NCBI GenBank assembly: GCA_902812435.1
Contig: CADDZA010000007.1
Location: 1 to 43,759 of the forward strand
DNA from: Clostridia bacterium
Lineage (GTDB): Bacteria > Bacillota > DSM-12270 > Thermacetogeniales > Thermacetogeniaceae
Length of the DNA stretch: 43,759 bases
Reading direction: 5' to 3'
Shown here in pieces: positions 18,312-26,833 of this stretch. The translations under genes were made by a program, and so were the position numbers. The notes beneath the pieces are model-generated. The model saw nothing but the letters and a program-made list of their open reading frames with translations. It was not told the origin of the DNA and made no database searches. Each line of letters opens with the position of its first letter. The stretch's first letter is position 1.

Positions 18312-18340
18312 AAGGCCCGGTTGTTTAACGGCCGGGCCTT
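18312..18340 (+). terminator. Terminator-like hairpin after the lactate-permease-like gene
   Basis: AAGGCCCGG pairs with CCGGGCCTT around an 11-base loop. There is no good T run, so it is either a weak terminator or an mRNA-stabilising structure. Confidence 0.5.
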
Positions 18341-18480
18341 GCCGCCTGGGGGCGAAATGGCTGTGAATATTGGAAATTGTGGCTGCGTTGATGTATGCTA
18401 TTGGTGGTGAATTTCAACGTCGGTATTCTGCAGGTGAAATGGAGATCATAATACCGGGATAGAAAAACGGTGCAGGTGGG

Positions 18481-19584
18481 ATGATGAGACAGGTCAAAAC
18501 AACTCGCTATTACAAGGTGGACAGGGAGCACCCGGCACCTGATATTATTGAGGCTGCGGCCCGGGTGATCAGGGAAGGAGGAACGGTGGCCTTTCCCACC
18601 GAGACGGTCTACGGGTTGGGGGCGAACGGGCTGGACCCGGAAGCTGTGGAGAAGATCTTCCAGGCCAAGGGGAGACCGAGGGGAAACCCCCTGATCCTGC
18701 ACGTCTCCTCCCTGGACCAGGCCAGGGGGCTGGTGTCGACATGGCCTCCCGAGGCGGAGACCCTGGCGCGCCTGTTTCTTCCCGGCCCCCTGACCCTGAT
18801 CCTGCCGCGCGCCTCCGCGGTTCCGGATGCGGTAACGGCCGGGCTGCCCGGCGTTGCCCTGCGTTATCCCGCCCATCCGGTTGCCCTCGCCCTGATCGAG
18901 TCGAGCGGTGTTCCCATTGCCGCCCCGAGCGCCAACCTTTCCGGACACCCGAGCCCTACCTGCGCCGCGCATGTTCGGTCGGATCTTGACGGCAGGATAG
19001 ATGTCATCCTTGACGGGGGTCCCACCGAGGTGGGGGTGGAGTCCACCATCCTGAGTCTCGCCGGCGACCGGCCGGTTCTTTTGAGGCCCGGCGGAGTGAC
19101 CAGGGAGCAAATTGAAAAGGCTTTGGGAGTGGAAGTCAAGCTCCATGAAGCCGTACTGAACGGCACTCCCGAAAACCCCGAAAACGGGGCAGGGAGTGAA
19201 GCGACCACTACCGCCCCTTGTCCCGGGCTGTTTTTCAAGCATTATGCCCCTCGCGCCCGGGTGATCATGGTTACCGGGGATCCGGACCGGCAAGCGGCCA
19301 AGATCAGGGATTACCTAAACTCGCATCAGGACCTCAGGATCGGCGTACTGGCGACGAAGGAGAACGCTGTTTCCTACCTGGAAAGCACCATACCGCCGGC
19401 GCACCTGGAGATTCTCGGTTCCCGCCGGAACCCGCCGGAAATTGCAAGTCGCTTTTTCAGTGCCCTGCGTAATTGCGATGATCATGAAGTGGATATAATT
19501 CTAGTAGAAACAATACCGGCGGCGGGAATTGGTCTTGCAGTGATGAACCGCCTGTGCCGGGCGGCGGAGAATCGATCTATTTAA
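18481..19584 (+). CDS. ywlC: L-threonylcarbamoyladenylate synthase (Sua5/YwlC)
   Basis: Makes threonylcarbamoyl-AMP from threonine, bicarbonate and ATP, the first step of tRNA t6A37 modification. Residues about 20-200 are the YrdC/TsaC domain with GGTVAFPTETVYGLGANG and the KGRPRGNPLILHV motif (phosphate and nucleotide binding), then APSANLSG and STILSL. A linker precedes the C-terminal Sua5 domain (about 245-360), so this is the long Sua5 form of 367 residues and not the short TsaC. SPGLFFKHYAP-type sequence (PGLFFKHYAPRA) marks the linker typical of Sua5. Two adjacent ATG codons are possible starts behind GCAGGTGGG. Followed by mntP and the ywlE-like gene as in B. subtilis. Confidence 0.95.
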   Translation: MMRQVKTTRYYKVDREHPAPDIIEAAARVIREGGTVAFPTETVYGLGANGLDPEAVEKIFQAKGRPRGNPLILHVSSLDQARGLVSTWPPEAETLARLFLPGPLTLILPRASAVPDAVTAGLPGVALRYPAHPVALALIESSGVPIAAPSANLSGHPSPTCAAHVRSDLDGRIDVILDGGPTEVGVESTILSLAGDRPVLLRPGGVTREQIEKALGVEVKLHEAVLNGTPENPENGAGSEATTTAPCPGLFFKHYAPRARVIMVTGDPDRQAAKIRDYLNSHQDLRIGVLATKENAVSYLESTIPPAHLEILGSRRNPPEIASRFFSALRNCDDHEVDIILVETIPAAGIGLAVMNRLCRAAENRSI

Positions 19585-19608
19585 AATATACTGAAGGGCG
19601 GTTTTTTA

Positions 19609-20196
19609 TTGCCTGAATGGTTGATGGTTATCTTGCTGGCGGTTGCCCTCGGAACCGATGCCTTTTCGCTGGCCGTGGGGATGGGGATAGGCAACCTTAT
19701 ATCCAACAGCATTCTAAAAATGGCGGGGACGGTGGGAGTCTTCCATGTGGTGATGCCCCTGGCAGGCATGTTCGTGGGCAACCTGCTGGGGGGATTGATC
19801 GGAAAGGTTGCGGTTTTAATAGGGGGAGGGGTCCTGGTATTGCTGGGAGGACGTATGATCATGGAGGGTCTGCCCTGGCGACGTTCGGTGATGAGCTTTC
19901 GAGAGGCTAAAAAGCTTCTCGGCGCCCCTCTGGCCAGGCCCCCTATCCGGTGGGGAGGACTGCTCACCATGGGCTGGAGCGTCAGCGTTGACGCCTTCGG
20001 GGTTGGCGTCGGTTTGGGCACCTCAACCCATGGCCCGCCTTACCTGGTGCTTGTGATCGGGGCGGTCGCCGCAATGATGACAGGTGCCGGACTGGCATTG
20101 GGGCGCTTTCTCGGGCGCTGGGCCGGCAGTTGGGCAGAACTCCTGGGCGGAATGGTTCTGGCCGGGATCGGCTTTAAGCTGCTGCTGGGATTATAA
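19609..20196 (+). CDS. mntP: Manganese efflux pump MntP
   Basis: A 195-residue membrane protein with six hydrophobic spans in two repeats. Each repeat begins with the conserved Asp motif of the family: GTDAFSLAVGMG near 15-26 and SVDAFGVGVGLG near 125-136. MntP exports Mn(II) from the cytoplasm in E. coli and others. TTG start behind AAGGGCGG. In other bacteria it can be controlled by an Mn riboswitch, but the 24-base gap from ywlC leaves no room for one. Confidence 0.93.
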   Translation: MPEWLMVILLAVALGTDAFSLAVGMGIGNLISNSILKMAGTVGVFHVVMPLAGMFVGNLLGGLIGKVAVLIGGGVLVLLGGRMIMEGLPWRRSVMSFREAKKLLGAPLARPPIRWGGLLTMGWSVSVDAFGVGVGLGTSTHGPPYLVLVIGAVAAMMTGAGLALGRFLGRWAGSWAELLGGMVLAGIGFKLLLGL

Positions 20197-20236
20197 AGGT
20201 CTTTATGTTACGGCTAACGAAGGGGTGAAGTGGCTG

Positions 20237-20929
20237 ATGAAGCGGATTTTGTTTGTCTGCACGGGCAATACCTGCCGGAGTCCTATGGCCGAGCGCCTCG
20301 CCCGCAAGGTCCTGCGCCGCTTGAACCTGGAGGACAGGATTGAGGTTGCCTCGGCGGGGCTCGCCGCTTTTCCCGGTGCTCCGGCCAGCGAGGAAGCGCG
20401 GGCCGTCCTGGCGAGCGAAGGAATCGACCTCAAAGACCACCGGGCGGTGCAGTTGAACCTGGAACAGGTACGGCAGGCGGATTTGATTTTTACCATGACT
20501 GCAAGCCAGAAACGACACCTGCTCGAGCTTTACCCCGAAGCTCGAAATAAGGTTTTTGTTTTGAAAGAATACAGTGGTCAGGGTTTGCAGGCGGAACAGG
20601 CCTCCCGTTTGAATGAGGTCCTGAGAAAGATCGAAGAAAAGAAGATCAGGTTCCAGGCTGCCCACGGCAAACACATCAGCAGGCTGGAGCAGGAAAGGGC
20701 GGAAATCCTGAAGCGTCTCCAAGAGATAGAAGACGAGCTGGTTTCCTGGCAGGATCTATTGAAGGAGGAGCTCCGCCCGGAGACCAGTGAGCTGCGCCGC
20801 CTGGAGGAGGAACTGTCCCGGTATGATATTCCGGACCCTTTCGGGCAGTCCCGGGAAGTTTACGAGGAGTGCGCCGCAGAACTCGCCAGGGCGATCGAAG
20901 CGGCAATCAGGCGCCTGGCGGAGGAGTGA
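20237..20929 (+). CDS. YwlE-like low-molecular-weight protein phosphatase with a coiled-coil insertion
   Basis: Low-molecular-weight phosphotyrosine-phosphatase fold. The P-loop VCTGNTCRSP (C8, R14) is at the N-terminus and the general acid lies in DPFG (D200). T12 in the loop matches the residue that makes B. subtilis YwlE specific for phosphoarginine, so arginine phosphatase activity is likely by family knowledge. At 230 residues it is about 75-80 longer than usual. The extra part, about 115-195, sits between the KEYSG strand and DPFG and is a heptad-rich helical hairpin (LNEVLRKIEEKKIRF ... ISRLEQERAEILKRLQEIEDEL). The ATG at 20237 follows AAGGGGTG; upstream in-frame codons overlap mntP and are not used. 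Neighbour order mntP - ywlE - rpiB is that of B. subtilis. Confidence 0.88.
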   Translation: MKRILFVCTGNTCRSPMAERLARKVLRRLNLEDRIEVASAGLAAFPGAPASEEARAVLASEGIDLKDHRAVQLNLEQVRQADLIFTMTASQKRHLLELYPEARNKVFVLKEYSGQGLQAEQASRLNEVLRKIEEKKIRFQAAHGKHISRLEQERAEILKRLQEIEDELVSWQDLLKEELRPETSELRRLEEELSRYDIPDPFGQSREVYEECAAELARAIEAAIRRLAEE

Positions 20930-20999
20930 ATGCTGTTGTTATTCCAATAAAAAAGAGGAAATAGGGAACTTGATCACGAAATCTTAACATTGGCAGTTT

Positions 21000-21071
21000 C
21001 CCGGCAATTGATGTCGATCTGAATTTGAACTTTCACATTTTTATTTGTCATAAGTATCGTTAAGTGCCGGG
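21000..21071. mobile_element. Degenerate MITE-like element
   Basis: CCCGGCAATTGA (21000-21011) and TTAAGTGCCGGG (21060-21071) are imperfect inverted repeats (10 of 12) around an AT-rich 48-base interior. It is probably a shortened relative of the elements at 9601 and 10961. Confidence 0.35.
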
Positions 21072-21081
21072 CCAAAAAAGA

Positions 21082-21199
21082 ATGATGAAAATGGCAGTGA
21101 AGACAGAGTGGAGATTAGGTTCGGAACTGGCGTTAGCAGGTTCCGACAATCATCTGACCTCTGACCTCCTGTCCAACATCTGTTTCAAGGAAGGTAAGT
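21082..21199 (+). repeat. M3 repeat module upstream of rpiB
   Basis: Aligns with 29463-29580 before atpG: ATGAAAATG-CAG, GAAG-CAG-GT-GGAG, GAACTGGCGTTAG, TTCCGACA, CTGACCTC, CATCTGTTT and AAGGAAGGT. The shared stretch reaches through the Shine-Dalgarno region of rpiB, so the repeat seems to supply the ribosome-binding site. Confidence 0.6.
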
Positions 21200-21202
21200 C
21201 CC

Positions 21203-21658
21203 ATGCGTATTGCGATTGGAAGCGATCATGCCGGTTTTCACCTGAAGGAAGAGGTTAAGAACCGCTTCAGTTCACCCCAGATCGAGTTTTCGGACTTCGG
21301 GGTGAGTTGTCCCGAACCGGCGGATTACCCGGATATTGCCGAACCGGTGGCCGAGGCTGTGGCACGGGGTGAGGCTGATTTCGGGATTCTGATCTGCGGC
21401 ACGGGAATAGGAATGGTGATCGCTGCAAACAAGGTCCCGGGCATCAGGGCAGCCCTCTGCCACGATGTCTTTACGGCACGGGCCGCCCGTGAGCATAATG
21501 ATGCCAACATACTGACCCTTGGGGAGAGGGTTACCGATCCCGACATGGCCTGCCGGATCGTTTCGGAGTGGCTGAAGACCGGCTTCCAGGGGGGTCGTCA
21601 CGCCCGGCGCATCGCCAAGATCCGTGCCCTAGAGGAAAAACACTGTAAAAACATTTGA
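21203..21658 (+). CDS. rpiB: Ribose-5-phosphate isomerase B
   Basis: Interconverts ribose 5-phosphate and ribulose 5-phosphate. The 151-residue protein starts MRIAIGSDHAGFHLKE, the RpiB/LacAB signature, and has ILICGTGIGMVIAANK near 68-83 with the catalytic Cys, and the HDVFTARAAREHNDANIL region. ATG start behind CAAGGAAGG, which lies inside a dispersed repeat. Matches B. subtilis ywlF in position before glyA. Confidence 0.96.
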   Translation: MRIAIGSDHAGFHLKEEVKNRFSSPQIEFSDFGVSCPEPADYPDIAEPVAEAVARGEADFGILICGTGIGMVIAANKVPGIRAALCHDVFTARAAREHNDANILTLGERVTDPDMACRIVSEWLKTGFQGGRHARRIAKIRALEEKHCKNI

Positions 21659-21693
21659 ACCGGTCATCCCACGGGAAAAACAGGAGGTAGAGC

Positions 21694-22941
21694 ATGGATT
21701 GCATAGATAAGTATCTGATGCCGGTAGACCCCGAGGTTGCCGCAGCCATCCGGTCTGAAGCAAGACGGCAGCAGGAAAAGATAGAACTGATCGCCTCGGA
21801 GAACTTCGTCGACCGGGCGGTTCTCACAGCGCAGGGTTCAGTGATGACGAACAAGTATGCCGAGGGATATCCCGGGCACCGCTACTACGGCGGTTGTGAA
21901 TACGTGGATGTGGTGGAGAACCTGGCCAGGGAGAGGGCGAAGGCCATTTTCGGTGCGGATCATGTAAATGTACAGCCCCACTCGGGTACACAGGCGAATA
22001 CCGCGGTGTTCTTTGCGGTTTTGAAACCCGGCGACCGCATCCTGGGCATGAACCTCACCCATGGCGGACACCTGACCCACGGCAGCCGTGCCAATATTTC
22101 CGGGAATTACTACGAAAGCCACTTTTACGGGGTCAACGACGACGGTTATCTTGACTACGAGGAGGTCCGGAAAAAGGCTCTCGAGGTGCGGCCCCGCCTG
22201 ATCATAGCGGGAGCGAGCGCTTATCCCAGGATTATAGATTTCACCGCCTTTGCAGAGATTGCCAGGGAAGTCGGAGCATACCTCATGGTGGACATGGCCC
22301 ACATCGCCGGCCTGGTGGCTGCCGGGTTGCATCCAAACCCGGTTCCCGTTGCCGAGTTTGTCACAACCACCACCCACAAAACCCTGCGGGGCCCCCGGGG
22401 CGGGATGATCATGTGCCGGGAAAGATACGCATCCGACATCGATAAGGCCGTCTTCCCGGGCATTCAGGGCGGGCCCTTGATGCACGTGATCGCCGCCAAG
22501 GCCGTCTGCCTGAAGCAGGCCCAGTCCGAGGAGTTCCGCCTCTACCAGCAGCAGGTGGTGAAAAACGCCCGCGCCCTGGGGGAAACCCTGATCGGGTACG
22601 GTTTTTTCCTGGTCTCCGGGGGGACCGACAACCACCTGATTCTTGTGGACCTCCGCAACAAGAACCTCACGGGGAAAGAAGCGGAAGCAATCCTGGATGA
22701 AGTGGGAATAACAGTAAATAAGAACACCATTCCTGCGGACCCGCAGGGCCCGCAGGTTACCAGCGGAATCCGCATCGGCACTCCCGCCGTAACGAGCCGA
22801 GGCATGAAGGAACAGGAAATGGAGCTTATCGGGAGGGCAATCCATTGCGTCCTTTCCCACCCCGGCGATGCCGCAAAACAGGAGGAAGCCCGCCGGATCA
22901 TACGGAAACTGTGCAGTGCTTTTCCCCTTTATCGGGAATAG
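21694..22941 (+). CDS. glyA: Serine hydroxymethyltransferase
   Basis: PLP enzyme converting serine and tetrahydrofolate to glycine and methylene-tetrahydrofolate, the main source of one-carbon units. 415 residues, family length. The PLP lysine is near residue 229 in [14 protein letters not shown]; other family motifs are [21 protein letters not shown] and [14 protein letters not shown] start behind AGGAGGTAG, 36 bases after rpiB. The upp gene that follows it in B. subtilis is missing; a deaminase follows after 3 bases. Confidence 0.97.
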   Translation: MDCIDKYLMPVDPEVAAAIRSEARRQQEKIELIASENFVDRAVLTAQGSVMTNKYAEGYPGHRYYGGCEYVDVVENLARERAKAIFGADHVNVQPHSGTQANTAVFFAVLKPGDRILGMNLTHGGHLTHGSRANISGNYYESHFYGVNDDGYLDYEEVRKKALEVRPRLIIAGASAYPRIIDFTAFAEIAREVGAYLMVDMAHIAGLVAAGLHPNPVPVAEFVTTTTHKTLRGPRGGMIMCRERYASDIDKAVFPGIQGGPLMHVIAAKAVCLKQAQSEEFRLYQQQVVKNARALGETLIGYGFFLVSGGTDNHLILVDLRNKNLTGKEAEAILDEVGITVNKNTIPADPQGPQVTSGIRIGTPAVTSRGMKEQEMELIGRAIHCVLSHPGDAAKQEEARRIIRKLCSAFPLYRE

Positions 22942-22944
22942 GGG

Positions 22945-23418
22945 ATGATTCTGCTGGACAGGCCTGGCTGGAACGACTACTTCATGGAGATCACCCGGGT
23001 TGTGGCGCGGCGTTCCACCTGTGTGCGACGCAAGGTTGGAGCAATCATCGTCAAAGAACGCCGCATCCTCTGCACCGGGTATAACGGAGCGCCGGCGGGT
23101 TTGCCACACTGTGCCGAGACCGGCTGCCTGAGGGAGAAGCTCGGGGTTCCTTCCGGTGAACGGCACGAGCTATGCCGGGGGCTGCACGCCGAGCAGAATG
23201 CCATCATTCAGGCCGCCCTGCACGGAATCAGCATCAGGGGCGGGACCTTTTATATCACGCACCGGCCCTGCACCCTGTGTGCTAAAATGATCTGCAATGC
23301 AGAAATAAAGGAAGTATTTTTTCAGGGGGACTACCCTGACCGGCTCGCCCTCGATATTTTCAGAGAGGCAGGGGTGAAGCTGATCAGCATGGGGCCCGAG
23401 ACGGGAGAGGGTGACTGA
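22945..23418 (+). CDS. comEB: ComEB-type deoxycytidylate deaminase
   Basis: Zinc deaminase converting dCMP to dUMP for thymidylate synthesis. The zinc site is visible as LHAEQNAI (His plus the catalytic Glu, about 82-89) and PCTLCAKM (about 110-117). An N-terminal [17 protein letters not shown] segment and [10 protein letters not shown] are typical of the dCMP deaminase/ComEB group. 157 residues. The ATG is 3 bases after the glyA stop with AATAGGGG overlapping that stop, so translational coupling with glyA is likely. This links one-carbon supply to dTMP synthesis. Confidence 0.92.
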   Translation: MILLDRPGWNDYFMEITRVVARRSTCVRRKVGAIIVKERRILCTGYNGAPAGLPHCAETGCLREKLGVPSGERHELCRGLHAEQNAIIQAALHGISIRGGTFYITHRPCTLCAKMICNAEIKEVFFQGDYPDRLALDIFREAGVKLISMGPETGEGD

Positions 23419-23734
23419 GATCAAGACGAAGGACATCACGCTGCCGCGCCTGAACAACCTGACGCCAACCCTGGAATCGACCGCTCTGAAGCTGATGGAA
23501 GAGGCGGGTGAACTCGCCCAGGCCATCGGCAAGTTCCGGGGTTTGAGCGGCGAGCAGTTGGTCTTGAACGAGCAGCAGGTGGTTGACTGCATTTTAAGGG
23601 AACTGCTGGACGTGGCCCAGACGGCGGTATCCCTCATGTTCGTGCTGGAAGAGGAGTATGGGGCGGACGTTGGGGCCGCCCTGGAGCGCCACATCAAGAA
23701 GCTGATCAAAAAAGGCTATCTTCGTGTGGAGTAG
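23411..23734 (+). CDS. MazG-like nucleotide pyrophosphohydrolase domain protein
   Basis: A 107-residue all-alpha protein with the metal-binding pattern of the MazG/dUTPase-2 superfamily: [13 protein letters not shown] near 31-43 and [18 protein letters not shown] further on, giving the E-x-x-E and E-x-x-D pairs. Such enzymes hydrolyse non-canonical or surplus NTPs. The GTG start lies 8 bases inside the end of comEB, so the two genes are coupled. With a dCMP deaminase beside it, removal of dUTP or dCTP-type nucleotides is plausible, but the substrate is inference. Confidence 0.78.
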   Translation: MTEIKTKDITLPRLNNLTPTLESTALKLMEEAGELAQAIGKFRGLSGEQLVLNEQQVVDCILRELLDVAQTAVSLMFVLEEEYGADVGAALERHIKKLIKKGYLRVE

Positions 23735-23755
23735 CACAGAACGGCGGCAGAGGCC

Positions 23756-24922
23756 ATGAGGAAAAAAATCAGGGTATTGAGCATCTTCGGCACAAGACCG
23801 GAAGCAATTAAAATGGCTCCCGTGATTAAAGAATTGGAGAGCCGCCCCGACAGCGTCGAGAGCCGGGTGGTGGTCACGGCACAGCACCGGGAGATGCTCG
23901 ATCAGGTCCTGCGGGTTTTCTCCCTGCAGCCCGATTACGACCTGGCCATCATGCGGCCTGGTCAGGATCTTTTTGATGTTACGGAGGCGGTACTGCGAGG
24001 TTTAAAAAATATCCTCGCCCGGGAAGAGCCGGACATGGTGCTGGTGCAGGGGGACACCACCACAACCTTTGCCGGGGCCCTGGCCGCTTTTTACTTACGG
24101 ATTCCGGTGGGCCACGTGGAAGCCGGTTTAAGGACCTACGAGAAGTATGCACCCTTTCCGGAGGAGATCAACCGTGTCCTGACTTCGCACCTGGCGGATC
24201 TCCATTTTGCTCCCACGGCTACTGCCAGGGACGCCCTGCTGAAAGAGGGCATTGACGGCAAAAGGATTGTCATCACCGGAAACCCCGTCATCGATGCCCT
24301 GCAACTGGCGGTCCAAAAACCCTTCCGGCTGGAACCCGAACTGGAGCGGGCTTTTCTGGAGAACGGCCGGGTCATCCTTTTGACCACCCACCGGCGGGAG
24401 AACTTGGGGGGGCCCCTGCGGGAGGTTTACCTGGCCCTCCGCGGCCTGCTGGATCACTACCCGGACCTTGGGGTTATCTTTCCGGTTCACAAAAACCCTG
24501 CTGTGCGCAGGGAGGTGGACCGGGTTCTGGCGGGAGTCAAGCGCGTCTACCTGACCGAGCCCCTCGACTACCTTCCCTTCGTCAACGTCATGAAAAGGGC
24601 GCACCTCGTTCTCACAGACTCCGGGGGGATCCAGGAGGAGGCGCCGGCCCTGGGCAAGCCCGTCCTTGTCCTGCGGGATGTGACGGAACGCCCGGAGGCC
24701 GTGGCAGCCGGTACCGCCAGGCTGGTGGGGACGGACCGTGACCGGGTGGAGGCGGCGGTGAGCCGCCTGCTCGAGGATCGGGATGCCTACCGGGAGATGG
24801 CGGAAGCCGTCAACCCCTACGGGGACGGCAAGGCTGCAAGTCGCATCGTGCAGGCCGTTTTATGGTATTTTAACAGGGGTCCGGCGCCGGAGGCATTTTG
24901 CCCGCCAGCCTTTCGTATATAA
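23756..24922 (+). CDS. wecB: UDP-N-acetylglucosamine 2-epimerase (non-hydrolysing)
   Basis: Interconverts UDP-GlcNAc and UDP-ManNAc, feeding teichoic acid linkage units or other surface glycans. 388 residues with the GT-B fold motifs of the family: FGTRPEAIKMAPV (about 12-24), VQGDTTTTFAGALAAF, GHVEAGLRT, FPEEINR, and TDSGGIQEEAPALGKPVLVLRD in the C-terminal half. ATG behind GGCAGAGG. Position directly upstream of the ATP synthase operon is as in B. subtilis (mnaA). Confidence 0.96.
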   Translation: MRKKIRVLSIFGTRPEAIKMAPVIKELESRPDSVESRVVVTAQHREMLDQVLRVFSLQPDYDLAIMRPGQDLFDVTEAVLRGLKNILAREEPDMVLVQGDTTTTFAGALAAFYLRIPVGHVEAGLRTYEKYAPFPEEINRVLTSHLADLHFAPTATARDALLKEGIDGKRIVITGNPVIDALQLAVQKPFRLEPELERAFLENGRVILLTTHRRENLGGPLREVYLALRGLLDHYPDLGVIFPVHKNPAVRREVDRVLAGVKRVYLTEPLDYLPFVNVMKRAHLVLTDSGGIQEEAPALGKPVLVLRDVTERPEAVAAGTARLVGTDRDRVEAAVSRLLEDRDAYREMAEAVNPYGDGKAASRIVQAVLWYFNRGPAPEAFCPPAFRI

Positions 24923-25015
24923 ATTTTTTTACTGGCCGTATTTTTAAAGAGGATTTTCGATGTAATAAGCGAATAATATATAGGCCCCTGTTTTGATCAA
25001 AAGGTAGGGTAATGT

Positions 25016-25264
25016 ATGGTCAAGAAAAAAAACCGCCCTGCTGCCGCCGCCTGGCGGGTGCTGGGACTGATGACAAATGTGGGGATTACCCTGGCGGCTG
25101 CTGTTTTGATCGGCTATTACATGGGGCATTACCTCGACAAGTGGTTGCTGCACAGGACTGATTCCTGGTTTACGATCGTCTTTGCTCTTTTCGGTATCGC
25201 AGCAGGTTTTCGCGCTGTTTTTCGGATGCTCAATCAATCTCTTGACGGTGGGGGTAAGGAGTGA
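25016..25264 (+). CDS. atpZ: AtpZ/AtpI-family small membrane protein
   Basis: An 82-residue protein with two hydrophobic spans (about 20-37 and 51-67) joined by a short loop containing the conserved G-x-x-x-G-x-x-LD pattern (YYMGHYLDKW). Proteins of this family sit at the head of ATP synthase operons and help import magnesium or assemble the c-ring. ATG behind AAGGTAGGG. The 93-base gap after wecB is AT-rich and may hold the operon promoter, but I see no clear -35/-10 pair. Confidence 0.82.
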   Translation: MVKKKNRPAAAAWRVLGLMTNVGITLAAAVLIGYYMGHYLDKWLLHRTDSWFTIVFALFGIAAGFRAVFRMLNQSLDGGGKE

Positions 25265-25273
25265 TGACCCGCC

Positions 25274-25600
25274 GTGCTCTGGAAGTTTTTATTCATCGGT
25301 TTGTTATGGGGGACTGCGGTAAGTGTCGGCAATTATTATTATCTCAAACTGGTGGTAAAGAAAAATGAAAACCGACCTCCAAGGGATAAGATCCTATCCG
25401 TTGTCAACTGTTATATAACACGCTATTTTATTAATATCGCTGCACTTCTGTCCATTTACTGGATTTTCCGGGATGTTTGGACGATTGCGGGGACGGGAAT
25501 CGGTCTCACGGTGATGAAGAATGTCACTGCTGTTCTGGAATTGATAAAGGACAGGGATGAACACCGGAAGTCCAAACAAAAAGGAAGTCCTACAGGATGA
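25274..25600 (+). CDS. atpI: ATP synthase subunit I
   Basis: A 108-residue hydrophobic protein with three or four membrane spans (about 3-24, 50-65 and 72-92) in the place of atpI. The family assists c-ring assembly. The only usable start in this frame is GTG at 25274, 11 bases after AAGGAG. It is poorly conserved in sequence, and the call rests mainly on topology, size and position between atpZ and atpB. Confidence 0.78.
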   Translation: MLWKFLFIGLLWGTAVSVGNYYYLKLVVKKNENRPPRDKILSVVNCYITRYFINIAALLSIYWIFRDVWTIAGTGIGLTVMKNVTAVLELIKDRDEHRKSKQKGSPTG

Positions 25601-25686
25601 TTCCTTGACTATTCCGGCAATTACGACCGATACAGGTGATTAAATTATTTTTAATTTTTTGTTAAAATAGTTTAAACAGGACAAGG

Positions 25687-26382
25687 ATGAAAGGGGTACG
25701 GGAAGTGGAGGGTCACACCAGCGACATCTTGTTTAAAATTTTTGGTTTGCCGGTTACAAGCCATGTCACAACCATGTGGGCGATCATGGCGGTATTGTTT
25801 ATTCTCGGTCTGGTTGTCTCGAGAAATTTGCAAAAGGTGCCCGGTCGTTTGCAGAGTTTGGCCGAGTTTACCATTGAAGGGCTGCTGAACTTTTTCGGAG
25901 GCATTTTGGGCCCTGAAAAGGCGCGCCGCTACTTCCCTTTTTTAGCGACCTTCTTCCTTTTCATTCTGTTTTCCAACTGGTCGGGGATTTTCCCCGGGGC
26001 GGGCCACCTGAAGGGCTTCAAGCCCCCAACGAGCACCTGGAGCGTGACCATCGGCCTGGCCATCGTGGTTTTTGTCCTGGTGCAGGTGGCAGGAATCCGG
26101 GAAAAGGGCCTGGGTTACCTCGCCCACTTCATAAAGCCCATCCCGCTTTTATTGCCTTTGAATATCATTGAGGAACTCGTCAAACCTTTATCTCTTTCCC
26201 TCCGACTTTACGGCAACATTTTTGGTGAAGAAACCGTGGCGGCGGTCCTGTTCAGCCTGGCACCCTACTTTTCTCCTATTCCGATGCAGATATTGGGCAT
26301 TCTTTTCGGCTTTATCCAAGCCCTGGTATTCACAACACTTGCAGCGATTTACATTTCCACTGCTACTGCCGAGGGCCATTGA
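25687..26382 (+). CDS. atpB: F-type ATP synthase subunit a
   Basis: Membrane stator subunit that forms the proton half-channels with the c-ring. About 225-231 residues with five or more hydrophobic spans. The essential Arg is in LSLSLRLYGNIFGEE near 173-187, and the C-terminal FGFIQALVFTTLAAIYIS is typical. Two starts are possible: ATG at 25687, or GTG at 25705, which has AAGGGG at 25691-25696 and gives the common MEGH N-terminus; the later one may be the true start. Confidence 0.95.
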   Translation: MKGVREVEGHTSDILFKIFGLPVTSHVTTMWAIMAVLFILGLVVSRNLQKVPGRLQSLAEFTIEGLLNFFGGILGPEKARRYFPFLATFFLFILFSNWSGIFPGAGHLKGFKPPTSTWSVTIGLAIVVFVLVQVAGIREKGLGYLAHFIKPIPLLLPLNIIEELVKPLSLSLRLYGNIFGEETVAAVLFSLAPYFSPIPMQILGILFGFIQALVFTTLAAIYISTATAEGH

Positions 26383-26510
26383 AAGAGCAATTGAGCCGGC
26401 AGTCTGGCCGTAAATCTTGTGTTATGAGGCGGCCTAGAAATAAAATAACTGACTGCAGGAAAGTGTGCTGAAATTGAAAGCAGGAATGATTCGGAAAGGG
26501 GGGAGACAAT

Positions 26511-26741
26511 ATGGTAAATGCAATCATTGCGCTGGCAGTTGCCCTTGCAATGGGGATCGCCACGATCGGCCCCGCCCTGGCACAGGGTAATGCAGCATCA
26601 AAGGCCATGGAAGGAATCGCTCGCCAGCCGGAAGCCGCTGGAGAACTGCGAACAACGCTGATCATCGCATTGGCTTTTATGGAAGCGTTGACCATTTACG
26701 GACTCTTAATTTCTTTTATGTTGCTTGGAAAAATTGGTTAG
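26511..26741 (+). CDS. atpE: F-type ATP synthase subunit c
   Basis: The 76-residue hairpin proteolipid that forms the rotor ring. Two hydrophobic helices are joined by the polar loop GIARQPEA. The ion-binding carboxylate is E58 in [11 protein letters not shown]25 in the first helix matches the Gln of sodium-type rings, but the residues after the Glu are Ala-Leu, not Ser/Thr-Thr, which argues for proton coupling. ATG behind AAAGGGGGGAGA, the strongest ribosome-binding site in the operon, fitting the high copy number of c. Confidence 0.97.
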   Translation: MVNAIIALAVALAMGIATIGPALAQGNAASKAMEGIARQPEAAGELRTTLIIALAFMEALTIYGLLISFMLLGKIG

Positions 26742-26762
26742 TCAAAGGTCTTTGGGATCTCC

Positions 26763-26801
26763 CCGGGGGCGTTTTGGTTCAACCTTGCAAGACGCCCCCG
26801 G
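26763..26801 (+). promoter_or_regulatory. Strong hairpin between atpE and atpF
   Basis: CCGGGGGCGT (26763-26772) pairs perfectly with ACGCCCCCGG (26792-26801) around a 19-base loop that itself contains GGTTCAACC. There is no T run, so it is not an intrinsic terminator. It could protect the atpE mRNA 3' end or set the ratio of c to the other subunits. Confidence 0.6.
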
Positions 26802-26833
26802 TCTTTGACCCACCTGATGGAGGGGAATTTCAA

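Noticed and set aside
20084-20236. N-terminal extension of the YwlE-like protein
   Set aside because: It would overlap mntP, and the phosphatase fold begins with MKRILFVCTGN at the ATG with a good ribosome-binding site.
21838-23166. A 442-codon open frame on the minus strand
   Set aside because: Antisense to glyA and comEB, with no recognisable domain and no ribosome-binding site.
26774-26833. N-terminal extension of atpF
   Set aside because: It reads through the intergenic hairpin; the GTG at 26834 fits the family start and the Shine-Dalgarno.
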